A stretch of DNA of 31,526 nucleotides from Reclinomonas americana ATCC 50394. Its lineage: Eukaryota > Jakobida > Jakobea > Jakobida. A model generated the notes under the pieces. That model saw only the letters and a program-made list of their open reading frames with translations. It ran no database searches and was not told the DNA's origin. Location: positions 2,610 to 34,135 of the forward strand of contig PS015651.1 in assembly GCA_048213135.1 (NCBI GenBank). The letters are read 5' to 3'. Both the position numbers and the translations under genes were made by a program. Position 1 is the stretch's first letter; every line of letters starts with the position of its first letter. Shown here in pieces: positions 1-11,431 of the stretch.

Positions 1-3000
1 GGTTAGTGGTGTTGCGCGCATGCAGACAAACAGACAGAGCAGCCTCCAACACGTGCCTTGTTCGCCTTGCGGATTCTTGTCGAGCAGTTCGCGACCGACA
101 CGCTCGACCTCACGGTGTCGGCCCTGCTTTTGCAGAATCTGCATGAGCACCAACTGCGTCTCCACTGCATCCGGATGTCTACGCCACGGCACGAGTTCGT
201 GAGCGACTGGCAGCACGCAGAAGAATGGCGATCACAAGCACGCAACGTTGGTCCGAGAATTCGGATGCGGTCTTCGACGCATTCACGACACTCACGCACG
301 CCCTCGCCCAGTCGACCCGTGATGAGCAAGCACTCGGAGAGTGCGTGCCGTGAGGCCAATACATCGGGATCGGTTGGCTGGAACTGGCGCTTGCGCTGTG
401 TCAGCACTTGACGCAACACGATCTCCGCCTGCCAACGCAGTGAGTGACCAGTGACACACACACACACACACACACACATCAAAGAAGACGATTCGCGTGG
501 CTGACCTCGGCGTGCTTGCCCTCCGCAAAGATGCACAGGCCGAGCTCGTGCTGCGCCTGCAGCGTGAGGCGATTGCTTTCGCCGAGCACTCGAATACGTC
601 GCACGACGAGGTCTTCCAGCAGCACACGGGCCTCGGACGGTCGCCCCAGCTTGCGCCGAGTCGTGCCCAGGTCGCACATGGTGCTCAGGGTCGTGGGATG
701 ATCCTTGCCCATCTCGCGCTCCATAATGGCCACGCACGCCAGCTGCTGCGCCTCACACTCGGCCAGCGCACCCAACAGGCCGTGCAGGCGAGCCAACGTG
801 GACCGAATGCGCAGCACCTCGGCACCCTCGGTCGGGCCCGTCTTTTCGGCGTGTTGCAGCAGCACCTGTGTGTGCGCACACAACCATGTTGGAGACTGAC
901 GACGCGATCACGCGCACACGAGAAGCACAAAATGCGCACCTGATAGAGATCTCGTGCACGGCCATAGTTGGCCGTGCTCTCGTACATTTGCGCCAGAAGC
1001 GACCGCGTCTCCATGGTGTCCTCGTCAATGAGTATGCCTTCCGCCACCAGCTCCAGGCGCGCAACCAGACACGCCTCGGCCAACTCAATGGCCTCTTGGT
1101 TGCGTCCGAGTGAGCGCAGTGTGAGCGCCAGGAAATGCATGGTCGTAAGCGTGTGCGGATGCTGTGGCGCCGCATGTGTGAGAATGCAGGAGCGATCAAC
1201 TGATGCCACAACTGCACAGACCTTGGGTCCCAGCAGCTCGCGTCGGTGTTTCAAGAGTTGTCGCTCCAGTGTTTCGACCTCCGCGAACCGACCTTGTGCA
1301 TCCAAGTTGACGGCCAGCTGGTGCAGTACGGCGAGTGTATCCGGATGAGCGTCGCCCAGAGTCTCGCTTCGTGCTATCGGCGCAGGCACACATGAGCGAG
1401 CGGGCTCAGCAGGGCATGGTGCATGTTGTGTGTGTGTGAGCAGAATACCTTCGTGGCACTGACGATGCAGCGTCTCGGCCTCCTTCAGCTTGTTCAGCGC
1501 CTGCAGCACAGAGGCCAGTGCAAACTGCGTGTCGAGCAGACTTGGATCGCGCGGTGGGAGCAGGCGGAGACGCGCCTGTAAAAGAAGCAACAAGACAAAC
1601 GTTTAAGCATTACGACCGATATCAAAAGAAATCAACCAGTTGGCATAACCTCGAGACACTTGCGCAGATTCCGCTCAGCGGCCTGCGGCTCGGCCAGCGA
1701 ATGCTGCGTGACTCCGAGCGAGTGTAGGGCTCCGAGCGTTTGCGCGGCATCGTCGCCATACACTCGCGTCGCCTGTCGTGCGTACGTCTCCAACAGCGGT
1801 CGCACCTCCTTGAACTTTTTCTGAATGCAGAGCACGCGGCACAGATCACTGCAGAAGAGAGACTCAGTCATCATGCGATGCAGAGAGAGAGACACAGAAT
1901 CATACTGTCTCACCCCAGCGCCTGCACAGTGTCTGGGTGGTCTTCGCCTAATCTCTGTTGCCGCTCGTTGTACGTCGCCGTCAGACTCTCCACGGCACCA
2001 GGGCCGCGTCCGAGTTGCACGTAGAGTGCGTTGAGTGCATTTTCCGTCATGGTGGTCAGGTCGTGCGACGGGCCGTGCAGCTTTCTCCGCGAGTCCAAGC
2101 ATTCCTGCCACCATCAACATGGTAAGATAAACATGCCGAGACCGTGTCCGGCGCTTGTACAACAACACCTTGAGCTGCTCCACCGCCTCGTCGTGTCGAC
2201 CCAACTCGTTGAGCACCAGGGCATAGGTGAACATGGTCTGCAACGTGAGCACATGCTCCGGTCCGAGAGCGTCCCGTCTGCAGGTTGGTGGGGTCAGCTT
2301 CCTCCGTTGACACACATCACTGCAACCTACGCACAGCTTTACGCACCGCATCTGGAGGACCTCCCGTTCCGTCTGCTCGACTTCCACGTGTCGGCCTTGT
2401 GCCTCCAATGCCAGCGCTAATGACTCCATGGTGTGAAGTGTCTCCTCGTGAGTTCGACCCAGCGTCCGTATTTGTGAGGCAAGAGTCTCTCTGCAACGAC
2501 AATAAAAAAGAGTATCACTTTTCTGCTCCACATATCACCCCGACTTCGACGTGTGGTGGAGGATGCACTCACCGCAAGTGCGTCTCCGCCGACGCCGGTT
2601 CGTTGTTGGCCAGAAACGTGTTGGCCAAGCTAACACGACAGCGCACGGTGAATGGGTCGTCGGGGCCGTTCTTGTCCACCAGCGTCTTGAGCGACTGGCA
2701 CTGCAGCACAATAGCCTCACTGTAGCGGCCTGTGTAGAAAGCAAGAGTGTTGGCAACCAACCCCCAGCCTGCATGGATGATCGCCAAGAAGAGACGAACC
2801 GAGTTCCGCCAGCACAGCGGCGAGATTGTGACGTGTCAACAGCACACTGGTGTGGTCTGGCGCGTACAGTTGCTGCTGCGCCTCGAAGCAGTCCTGATAC
2901 ACGACAGCGGCCTCGATGAACATGCTCAACGCCTGCAGTGTGGAGGCAAAGTTGTGCTTGGTGCGGAGAGTTTGCGGGTGTGTGGCTGACACGAGGACCG

Positions 3001-6000
3001 AGCGAGTGAGCACCAATAAGGAGAATGTGAACTCTCAGCGTGCGCTCACCTCCCAGCACTTCCGACTGCAGTGCAACTGCCTTGCGCAGTACCGGTTCGG
3101 CCTCCTCAAATCTGCGCAGCGGCGTGTGAGAAACAACCAAGCTGATGTGCGCAGCGTACGTGTGCAACGAAACTTGGATTGCGCCCACAGAGTCTCCGCC
3201 AGATTCGACATTGTGATGAGTGAGTCCGGGTGGCGCTCACCAAATCGTTCCACACACGAGCTCAGGCAGCGACGGAAGAGCGCCTCAGCCTCGGGGGATC
3301 GCCGTAGTTTCTGTAGCGTCGTGGCGATGCAGTGCAAAGTCGCCACCGTGTCTTCGTGCTTCTCCCCGAGAACCTGTTCACGACCCGCCATGCACTGCTT
3401 GTACTCCTGCATCGCGCAATGAAAAACGACCGTACGCGTGAGCAGGCCATGGTGTGTCGATACCAGCACCTGCACAACGCCACGCTACGCACCTCAAGTG
3501 CCTCTGGCAGATGCCCACAGGCGGCGAGTGAACCAGCCAGGAAATGTCTACTTCTCAATGTTTCCACATCACGGTTGCCCAGCGCACCCACTTGAATTCG
3601 CACACAGTTGGCCAGCACTCGCCGCGCCTCCTCATTTAGTCCCAGATTCCGCGCCAGCAATCCCCACTCGCGCAACAGCCACCACCGTCGGTCCTCCAGC
3701 TGCGATCATCAACGTGGTACGTCAATTGACAAGCCCCTACGAAAGAGAGAGTCCCCACACACTTGTTCACACACAGCGCACCTCGTCAGCCATCACATTG
3801 CTACGTCTCGGCACGAGAGCCTGTCCGTCTTCGTCGTCGGGGTCGAGGATTCGAACACATACCTGCCGGAAGCACAACGCCAGCGGACGATGTCTCTCCA
3901 GATTCCACGCCGACACCAGCCGGAACGTCCACATGGCGCGCGCCCACCGTTCACTCGACATGGATCGTGGATCCAGCTCTGCACAAATGTGACGATGAGT
4001 GCTAGCGATGATCCGTAGTGATGGGGGGTAGAAAGGGTGGTGCGAACCGGCCAAGATTCGCCACAGTCCGTCAAGGTGACGAGCAAAGAGTGCACGACGA
4101 CGTGCGTGCGTCTCCAGTCCGCCTTCAACCAGCCGCACAGCCCACTCGATCATCAGCATTGCCAGTTCACATCGAGACTGCTCATGCGAGTAAGCAGCAG
4201 CGCGCTTCGCAACTTCCCGAGAGACATCACCGGTGCGCAACTATATCAAACGCCTCCACAAATCGTCGCTGCACATAGTCCACCAACATGGGATGCAAGG
4301 CGAATCCCACCAGCGATCGCCGCTCTGCTGGCACAAAATCTCCCACATTGCTGTCGGCGTCGTGGTCGGTGTCGAGCTGCAGCCGTTGCACACGGATCAG
4401 TTGTCTCGTTCTCGACCTGCTGCGCACCATTCACCTACCTCATCACTCTCTTCATCGGCTAGCCGCAATAGTGCGGCATCCTCCTCATCGGAACCTACCG
4501 GGTACTCATCGCGCGGAAGCACATGCGACTCCACCAATCGCTCGACAGCCTGCGCACACCACCACTACAGTGTCAGCGACGAGACATGTGCATGCGTACA
4601 TGAACATCAATACACACACACCAGTCGCTTCAAACAGGTCAAGTAATCGATTGCCGGTAGCGCGAGAGGCTCGGTGGGATCCGGGGTGTGCGATGCAAGA
4701 GCATGCAAACTGCGCACGCCGAGCAGTGGCAAGCCAGCGGCGGCGGCCAACGCCACCAGAATGCGACGCTCGGCCGACTCCAACCGAACAAAGCACGAAT
4801 CAAAGCCGAAGGTGGTCCACGGTGACAACAAACGGGTCAACACGCGTGGTTTTGGCATCTGTTTGCATCGGCTAATGGCGGAGAAGGCCGTCACAAAGCG
4901 CACTGCCAGTCGCACGTCACTCGGCTGATCGTCGGGGAGCGGCGCCACACTGGAGATGGTGCTCTGCGTGGAACTCTGCAGATCCGACTCGGCATCCACT
5001 TGCAGGTCGCACAACACCTGCCGCTGCTCGGGCGTCGCTAATGACAGTCCACCGACAGTCTCCTGGTGCGCCACATACGCTTCGCGATCGCCATCAGTTA
5101 ACAATGACGGCACCTCGAGCATGGAAACCGTGGCGGCAAAGTCAATGCTGCGCAGATCCTCTCGCAGTTCCTCCACCGCCGACGTGGTGACAAAGATAGT
5201 GACGGTGTGCGAATTCATGGTCGACGACAAGGTGCGCGGAAGGATGCCGGCCAAGTCCGACACCTTGGACACACCAAGGACGGTCAGCACAATCTCTGCA
5301 TGTCACATGCACACACACAAAGGATGAGTATCCACACAGCAGTGCCTGGCAGCGAACGCGTCGCTACCTTGCTCCGACGGTCCATACAAGTGAGCGTGAA
5401 TGGCATCACGAATGGCGTCCTCGGTCGACTCGCGCAAGTGGTGTGCACGGAACGGATTCAACAGCGCCAACAAATGCAGCGACTCATTGACGATCTGTGA
5501 GACAGCCCAGATGAGACACGGCATCGCAGTGGCAAACCCTGCGTCGGAGGCCGTCAAACCTGGAATTCCAACGCCGGCTGGCACCTGAAGAAAGTGACTG
5601 CTGGCGGAACACTCGGCTGCAGCGACGCCCCAATGTGTGCCACATCGCGCGCCAACGTGCGTGCAATGGTGGCCTTGCCACAACCAGAATCTCCATGCAA
5701 AACCACGATACGCACCGATCGTCGCGCCTCTGCAAGTGCACTCACAGGCGTGAGAACGACAAACCAAGCTCTCGTGCCTGCCGCACACAAACGCAACCTC
5801 GCAGCTGCTGCAGGCAGTGCTGACGAATGGCCTCCCACGTTGGATACAGAAACAATACCGGCGCCTCCACTGCCGCATGGCCCGTCAACTCGCCCAGCCC
5901 AGGAATGTCTGCACCACACACAATCAGAAGATCTTGACCACACTTGTCTCGTCCGCTCCAAACGACGCAACTGAGCGACGACACCGAGCTGGCATCGAGC

Positions 6001-6526
6001 GCACTGAGTCCCACACCCTTCGTCTTCTCCCCATTCAACGCCGGTGGCGCAGCCGATCGCGAGCTCTGCGGCCTCCGCATCACGGTCGTCCCCGACGGAT
6101 CGTGAGTGGCCGAGGCCGCGACCACCACTCGCCGTCCCGCAGACGACACCGATCGCGGCCGTGATGGTGGTGGCCCAGGCACCGCCAGTGCCAGTGGTGA
6201 CTGTGTGGCACATGAGATGGAGTGAGCAGCGGGGTGACCAACGACAAGCGACACACACGACAGACGGACCACTGCTTCATCCGCCTGTTCGCTCGGCGCC
6301 AACAGCATGTCCACTGTCGTCACAGCCGTGCTCGCGCCAGTCGCACGTGGCGCCACAGGCACAAACGACTCGTCCTCCATCGACTACACGAGAATGATGA
6401 GTAACAGTCATCTGCTTTCTTGACAACTGTATGAGCGATTTTTCTGTTGTATACCATATTACGAGGTAGAGGCGCGACAGCAGCGACTGCCGAGGACGCG
6501 GCTGTCTTGCTGCAACCACTGCCCAT
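1..6526 (-). CDS. NB-ARC/STAND-like NTPase with ~20 kinesin-light-chain TPRs, acylated N-terminus (3' end outside window)
   Basis: The start codon is at 6524-6526. The first residues, MGSGCS, fit N-myristoylation at Gly2 plus palmitoylation at Cys5. Exon 1 (6455-6526) is followed by exons at 5798-6383, 5560-5729, 5368-5494 and about 15 more down to base 1, all in frame. After a Ser/Pro-rich region comes an NTPase domain. Its P-loop reads GDSGCGKAT (about 5640-5700), so Ala replaces the usual Ser/Thr after Lys. The Walker B-like strand, VLTVLGVSKVSDL (about 5260-5300), lacks the acidic pair, and is followed by a VTIFVTTS sensor-like strand. From about 3690 to the left edge run roughly 20 tandem 42-residue TPRs with the kinesin-light-chain pattern (G.HPDT at the end of helix B). 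Known of the family: STAND proteins use this fold as signalling switches and the repeats sense a ligand. I infer a membrane-attached NLR-like scaffold or sensor. At least about 1,650 residues are encoded here. The call of domain type is good; the biological role is unknown. Confidence 0.82.
449..478. repeat. (AC)n microsatellite in TPR-gene intron
   Basis: An alternating AC run on the plus strand lies within an intron of the STAND-TPR gene (about 418-505). Similar short TG/AC runs occur in many introns of the window. Confidence 0.8.
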
Positions 6527-6627
6527 GGTGGCCGAGAAACAAAGTGTTTTTTGTCCGGAGTACTAGTGCGAAATCAGGTGAAATTTCGCCCTCTTCTCAC
6601 TACTCACTCACTTGTTTTTTTCCTGCC
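6527..6627. promoter_or_regulatory. Short divergent promoter between STAND-TPR gene and lipase
   Basis: Only 101 bp separate the two start codons, which face away from each other. Both promoters and both 5' untranslated regions must fit here or overlap the neighbouring gene. The stretch is T-rich on the plus strand just before the lipase ATG. I see no clear TATA box. This is an inference from gene layout only. Confidence 0.5.
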
Positions 6628-8881
6628 ATGACTGCGCGTGTTGTGTTGCTTGTGGTGGCCATTGTGGCAACACTGACGATGTCAGTGGCGGTGCAGGGTG
6701 CGTGACAAAAGAAAGAGAGAGAGAAAGGGCAAAGAATGAGAGAGTGTGTGTCATGCAGAGAGTGTGCGTGTGTGTGTGTCACAGTGTGTGTGTGTGTGTG
6801 CGAGAGATAGAGTGCAAGAGTGGGTGAGTGAGTGGCGGGATTCCGAGGTTCTCTGTGTCACTGTCTAATTTCGCAAGCAGGGCATGTTTTCGCTGACGCC
6901 TACAACCCCGCCGAGGCCAAGATCGGCGCCTACCTCTCCTCCTGCTGCATGTGCAACAAGGACACGATTGAGAGTTGGTCGGGGTGAGTTCCGACTGAGA
7001 AATGGGTGAAAGGAGATCATGAGAGAGAGAGAGATTGAGGAAGAGTTCTCCCTCCTCCACCACCTCCTCCTCCTCNNNNNNNNNNNNNNNNNNNNCTCTC
7101 TCTCTTCTTCTTCTTCTCTCTCTCTTCTCTCTCCTCCTCCTCTCTTGTTCTTCTTCTTCTTCTTCTTCTTCTTCGTCTTCTTCTTCTGCTCCTTCGCCTT
7201 CTGCAACATGGAGAGAGACTGAGTGCTGACCTCTCGCTTATGTTCCCTCAGAACGGCGTGCAAGGCGGTGCCTGGAGTCTCCGAGGCGGTGGTGTTTGAG
7301 AAGAAGTCGGCAATCTACTCCAGCTTTGGATTCGTGGCCTACGACGCCTCTCGCAACACCATCATGATTGTGTTCCGGTGCGTGGGTTCATGTTGTTGCT
7401 ATTGCGCTCTCGTGTTTTCTCCCTCACTGCGTTCACAACACACCACGACGATCAGTGGCACTGATGATGTCGCTGACTGGATCACCAACATTGACGTTGC
7501 GTGCACCTCTCATCCCTTCACTCGGCGTCGCGTTTTTCTCTGACGCCTTGTGGCTGGCTGTGTGCAGTTCATCAAGACGAAGCTGTGGGACACGGTTCGT
7601 GCGGTGCCGCCTGTGCTGCGTCTCCTTCTCCGCTTCTCCATGTGACGACCATGTGTGTGAACAGGGTGTGACGGTGCATGCGGGGTTCCTGCGCTCGTAC
7701 GAGGTGTGCCGCGACGACTGGAAGGTTGATTTCGATCGCCACAATGCCACGCACCCCAACGCCAACATCATGATTGTCGGGTGCGGGGTGCCCCGTGCTT
7801 GTGTTTCGGTGTGCTGTGAGCGGCCACTGAAGAAAGCCACTGTGCTCGCGCAGACACTCGCTGGGCGGTGCGCAGGCGACCATTTGCGCCGTCGATCTGA
7901 CCTACCGCATGGGCATTAACGTGCGTGCGAAGAGAGGGCGAGTGTGTGTGTGTGACGTGTATGTGGAGCACTGATTCTTTTGTACATACCACACCACAGC
8001 CGAACCGCATCATGCTGTACACGTTCGGTGCTCCGCGTGTTGGCGCCGACAACTCCTTCTACCCGTTCTTTGTCAGCGAGGTCCCGCTGGGTCGCTCGTG
8101 GCGTGTCGTGCAGTTGCGTTTGCACAGTCCCCTCTTTCGTTCTCCCTGTTCGCAGAGCTCACTCATACGCGTGCACACAGCAACCACGACGTGGTGCCGG
8201 ATGTGAGTCGTCCGCCCTCTGCGATCGGCATGCACCGTCTGGTACTCACCGTTTCTGTAAACAGCTGCCACCGTCCTACCTGCACTTTGAGCATGTGCCG
8301 ACTGAAGTGTGGTACAATGAGGTTCGGGGGCTGCGCCATTTATTTGCGCTCCGCCATCCATACTCACCTTCGTTTCGTCCACCCGAGCAGGACAACACCG
8401 AGTACAAGGTGTGCCAGCCGACGGAGGTCAGTGTTGATGCTGTGCATTTGCTTGTTCATTGCCGTCGTGCTGTGTGACTCACTTGAATACCACGCAGGAT
8501 TGCGGACCTCGTGCGTAAACTCAATTGGCATGCTCTATCTCTGCTTCTTCTTCTTCTCCTCACCATTGCTCTTGTGCCTAACGCCAGAGGTGAACCTGTC
8601 CACGGCCGGTGAGTGCACGCACACACCATCGTCGTCCATTCACTCTCGCCGAGTTGATTTCATGACGCGTCGTCGACACAGATCACGGATTCTACGTCGG
8701 CGTGCACCTCTCGTGCAACCTCAATGTGCGTTCCTCGCACACCCGTTTTTCACCGCCTCACTCATCTCTCACTCACGCTGATGTGCAGGGTTCGCCGCTG
8801 GAAAAGGACGACGGCTTGGTGCTGCGCCTGCTGCCCAAGGACAGCCGCTTCGACCTGTCTCCCGAGGAGGTGCAGGAGTAA
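6628..8881 (+). CDS. Secreted class 3 lipase (alpha/beta hydrolase), 15 exons
   Basis: The gene encodes a triacylglycerol lipase-type esterase of the fungal lipase/class 3 family, about 315 residues. Residues 1-23 form a signal peptide. The family marks appear in order: the FRGT...DW motif (exons 3-4, 7252-7495), the nucleophile elbow GHSLGG (split between exon 6, ending 7780, and exon 7, from 7854), TFGAPRVG (exon 8, from 8000), and the acid-loop HNHDVVPDLPP (exons 8-10) supplying the catalytic Asp. A likely catalytic His lies in DHGFYVGV (exon 14, 8682-8725). Stop TAA at 8879-8881. Exons: 6628-6697, 6881-6983, 7252-7377, 7456-7495, 7568-7594, 7665-7780, 7854-7920, 8000-8112, 8181-8202, 8265-8321, 8391-8426, 8498-8510, 8588-8608, 8682-8725, 8789-8881. 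Two exons are only 22 and 13 nt. Two introns begin GTTGCG. A secreted lipolytic enzyme for feeding or membrane turnover is an inference. Confidence 0.93.
6984..7251. repeat. Low-complexity purine/pyrimidine intron with assembly gap
   Basis: Lipase intron 2 (268 nt) is four times longer than the others. After a GAGA tract it is dominated by CTC, TTC and CTT repeats, with a 20-N gap at 7076-7095. The neighbouring intron 1 (6698-6880) carries GA and TG repeats. The gap is probably a repeat-collapse break, so the true intron length is unknown. No coding sequence is visible in it. Confidence 0.85.
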
Positions 8882-9063
8882 TTATGTCTCCACTTTCTGC
8901 ATCCCCTCCCTTCCCTCTCTCTCTCCCCTTTCCCCACACGCCCTCGCTGCACGCGCATTGATAAACACCGCAGGAGCATGTTGGGTTGCGATCGTGTCAA
9001 ACACACTTTTTACTGCATACTCAAAAATCGCTCGGCGCTCGCCGGCGTCACACAAAACACAGC

Positions 9064-11208
9064 TTATTCAGCTGAGGGATCGTCGTCCACGCTGAGATGC
9101 TGGGCCGTGGCCCAGGTGGCAAACTGCGATGCACATTGTCCACATGAGAACACGCTCACTCTCACATACACACTCAATTCTTCTACTCACCTCCTGGAAC
9201 ATGATGCTTCCACCGCCGTTGCGATCAATCTCAGCAAACGCGGCACGAGGATCGCTGGTGCTGTAGCCCCACTTGCTCAGTTGCGGCAACATGCGCTGGA
9301 ACTCAGCAAAGTCGATGCGACCATCGTCGCCCGAGTCCACACGATCAAACATCTGTGTGAGTCACAGTCAGCACCACCAGCAACATGCCCGAATACTGTT
9401 TGCCGGCCCAACGCAACATCGAGCAGCTCGAGGTTCTGCTGCAGCGCCACCAGGAACAAGCGGAACTCGGGCTTTTGCACGTAGTCGTCGCGGTCGAGCC
9501 CGCCCGCTCGCGCAGGACCGCTCGCCTTGACGGCATCCTTGGAGACATTGTAGGATCTCATGATGGCCGGCTTGAGGATCTCCGCCTGGTCCTGCGTCAG
9601 CTGCCAGTACGCACGCATGCCAGACTGCGCACAGCAAGGAAGAGTGTGAGAGAGGCAGGCCTCCACGCACTGCCGTCAGAGCGAGAATGTAGCGTACCTC
9701 GAGTTCCGAGAACGACAAATGGCCGTTGCCATTCGGATCGAAGCGCGAAAACATCTGCTGGCGCTTCGCCTGGTCCGCAGCATTCTTGTGCCACGGCAAG
9801 CGGCCGGCGAGGTCCATGTAGTCGACGCCGGCCTTGTTGTTGGCCTTGCGGGGCGGGCGCGCCGGCGAAATGACGTCGGGGTCGTGCGCAGGCGTCGGTA
9901 CCGCTGCGGGTGCCGGGTGGCGATCATGCTGGGGGCTGCCCGGCAGCGGAGCAGGGGCATGGCCAGGCGTCGGCGTCGGCGCCGGGGTCGTCTTCTTTGG
10001 AGTGCGGTCGTTGGCAGGCGTGTATTGCTCACCGGTTTCCACATCGGTGTCGATCGAATAATTCACCGCCGACGGACTCAGGAGACCACCGGTACCGGAA
10101 CCGGTCGCCGTCCGCCGTTCGCCACCGCCACATTGGGTGGCCACCACAAGGAGAATGACCACTGCAAACAGGAGCCACACGCCGAGCCTGCGAGACGGGG
10201 AGAAGGACCACAATTCAGTAGCTGTGCGCGCGCATCAAGTCGATCGCGAGAGGCAAAGCACGGCACCAGAAGATGATGAAGCCCCAGTCCCAAGCCTGTG
10301 CAACCAAAGCGATAAGCCAACAGGTGTGCAGCAATGAAAGGGGGAGTGAATGGGCGCAACAGCCTTGCCGGTGCCGACCGTGCACGCTTCCAGCTTGTTC
10401 TTGCTGGTAAAGTACGCCACAGCCGCCAAGCAGAGCTGCTCGCATGCAACACAGTGAGGATCGACCTGTTGAACTTGGACAAGGCGCGCACATAAAGACT
10501 CACCGCAAAGGCCACAAATGCAGTGACCTGTGTGCAGCGCAACACATTAGTGCTCTTCCCGACATGGAAAACAGTCGAATACAGAAAAAAACAAACCACA
10601 CAAATCCACTTCAACGCCTTGCTCGTCGGCCGCACGACATACACAATGAGCAAGATAAAGAGCAGGCAAATGACGGCGGTTCCAGCGGCACCCACACCAA
10701 TGGTCTAACAATTTTTTCGATATGTGAGAAAATGGCAGACAGAGGAGGGAGCAGTTTACAAGTCGGACGGCGACGTCACCGTGCGATTCACATCCAAGTC
10801 ACCCAGACTCGACGTGTAACACACAGGGCCGTTGACAGAGTCATCGTAGTTGGTGCACAACCATCTGCACACGCACAAACACACACATGCACAGTGTTAA
10901 GCCGGAGTTTCTTCACTCACGCACACGCACACACACTGTCTGCTTCTTTCTCTCTGTGTGTGTTGTGTGTGACACGCACCCATTGCGCAGGCCAATCTCG
11001 TAGTAATACGCAGGCTTGCAGTCGGCTTTGCTGATCATGCAGAAAGCAACGCAGAGAAGAGTAAGAGAGAGTGAGTGCGCAAATGAGGAATGCATCACTG
11101 TGCACGCAACATCCAGTGCCACGACTTGAGCGCGAGGATGCACGAGGCAACAGCGCCCGCAGTGAGCACCAAGCAGATGACGCCAATGATGCGCGCAGCT
11201 TTGCTCAT
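9064..11208 (-). CDS. Four-helix membrane protein fused to calflagin-like EF-hand domain
   Basis: I resolve 11 exons: 11111-11208, 10980-11030, 10780-10864, 10600-10704, 10504-10527, 10361-10435, 10267-10295, 9698-10187, 9418-9624, 9191-9352, 9064-9123. All phases agree, giving 461 residues. Helix 1 starts at residue 6. A loop with Cys residues, a W-L-C...C motif and an N-R-T sequon follows. Helix 2 is in exon 4 and helix 3 spans exons 5-6. Helix 4 spans the junction of exons 7 and 8. A long Pro/Thr/Ala linker leads to a calcium-binding domain with canonical EF loops DPNGNGHLSFSE, DSGDDGRIDFAE and DRNGGGSIMFQE, plus a degenerate loop near GGLDRDD. The last loop followed by F.TWA resembles flagellar calcium-binding proteins (calflagins). 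The membrane half has the topology of claudin/PMP22-type proteins, but homology is unproven. The 10187-end exon has no ATG of its own, which supports one gene rather than two. Inference: a membrane-anchored calcium sensor with both termini cytosolic. Confidence 0.78.
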
Positions 11209-11419
11209 TGGGACTCTTTCTCACTCTCTGTGTGTGCAATGAGGAGAAATGCAACACGGAAGAATGAGCACACGCAGGGAGCGAGCGAGCACACAGAGGG
11301 AGGAGGCCAGACGTGCGCGCGGTCACCTTCTCTTCTCTCTTCGCTCACTCACGCGTTTGAATGAGTCGCGAATAACGCGCGCGAGCCGCTCAGAAACTGT
11401 CAGGAATATCGAAAAGGAC

Positions 11420-11425
11420 TTTATT
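11420..11425 (-). terminator. AATAAA polyadenylation signal of small acidic gene
   Basis: The minus strand reads AATAAA 6 nt after the stop codon at 11432-11434. This implies an extremely short 3' untranslated region. Confidence 0.5.
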
Positions 11426-11431
11426 GCATTC

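Noticed and set aside
3-737. Long open frame of 244 codons on the minus strand at the left edge
   Set aside because: It crosses introns and its first and last parts do not match the TPR pattern; only a stretch in its centre coincides with a real TPR exon.
6600-6850. Coding potential of GA/TG-rich frames around the lipase start
   Set aside because: Frames are products of dinucleotide repeats (Cys-Val, Glu-Arg runs) within intron 1.
9368-10213. Separate EF-hand gene starting near 10213 with a signal peptide
   Set aside because: The only in-frame start there is TTG, not ATG. A CAG acceptor at 10188 and in-phase joining to the upstream helix exon explain the hydrophobic start as the fourth transmembrane helix of a larger gene.
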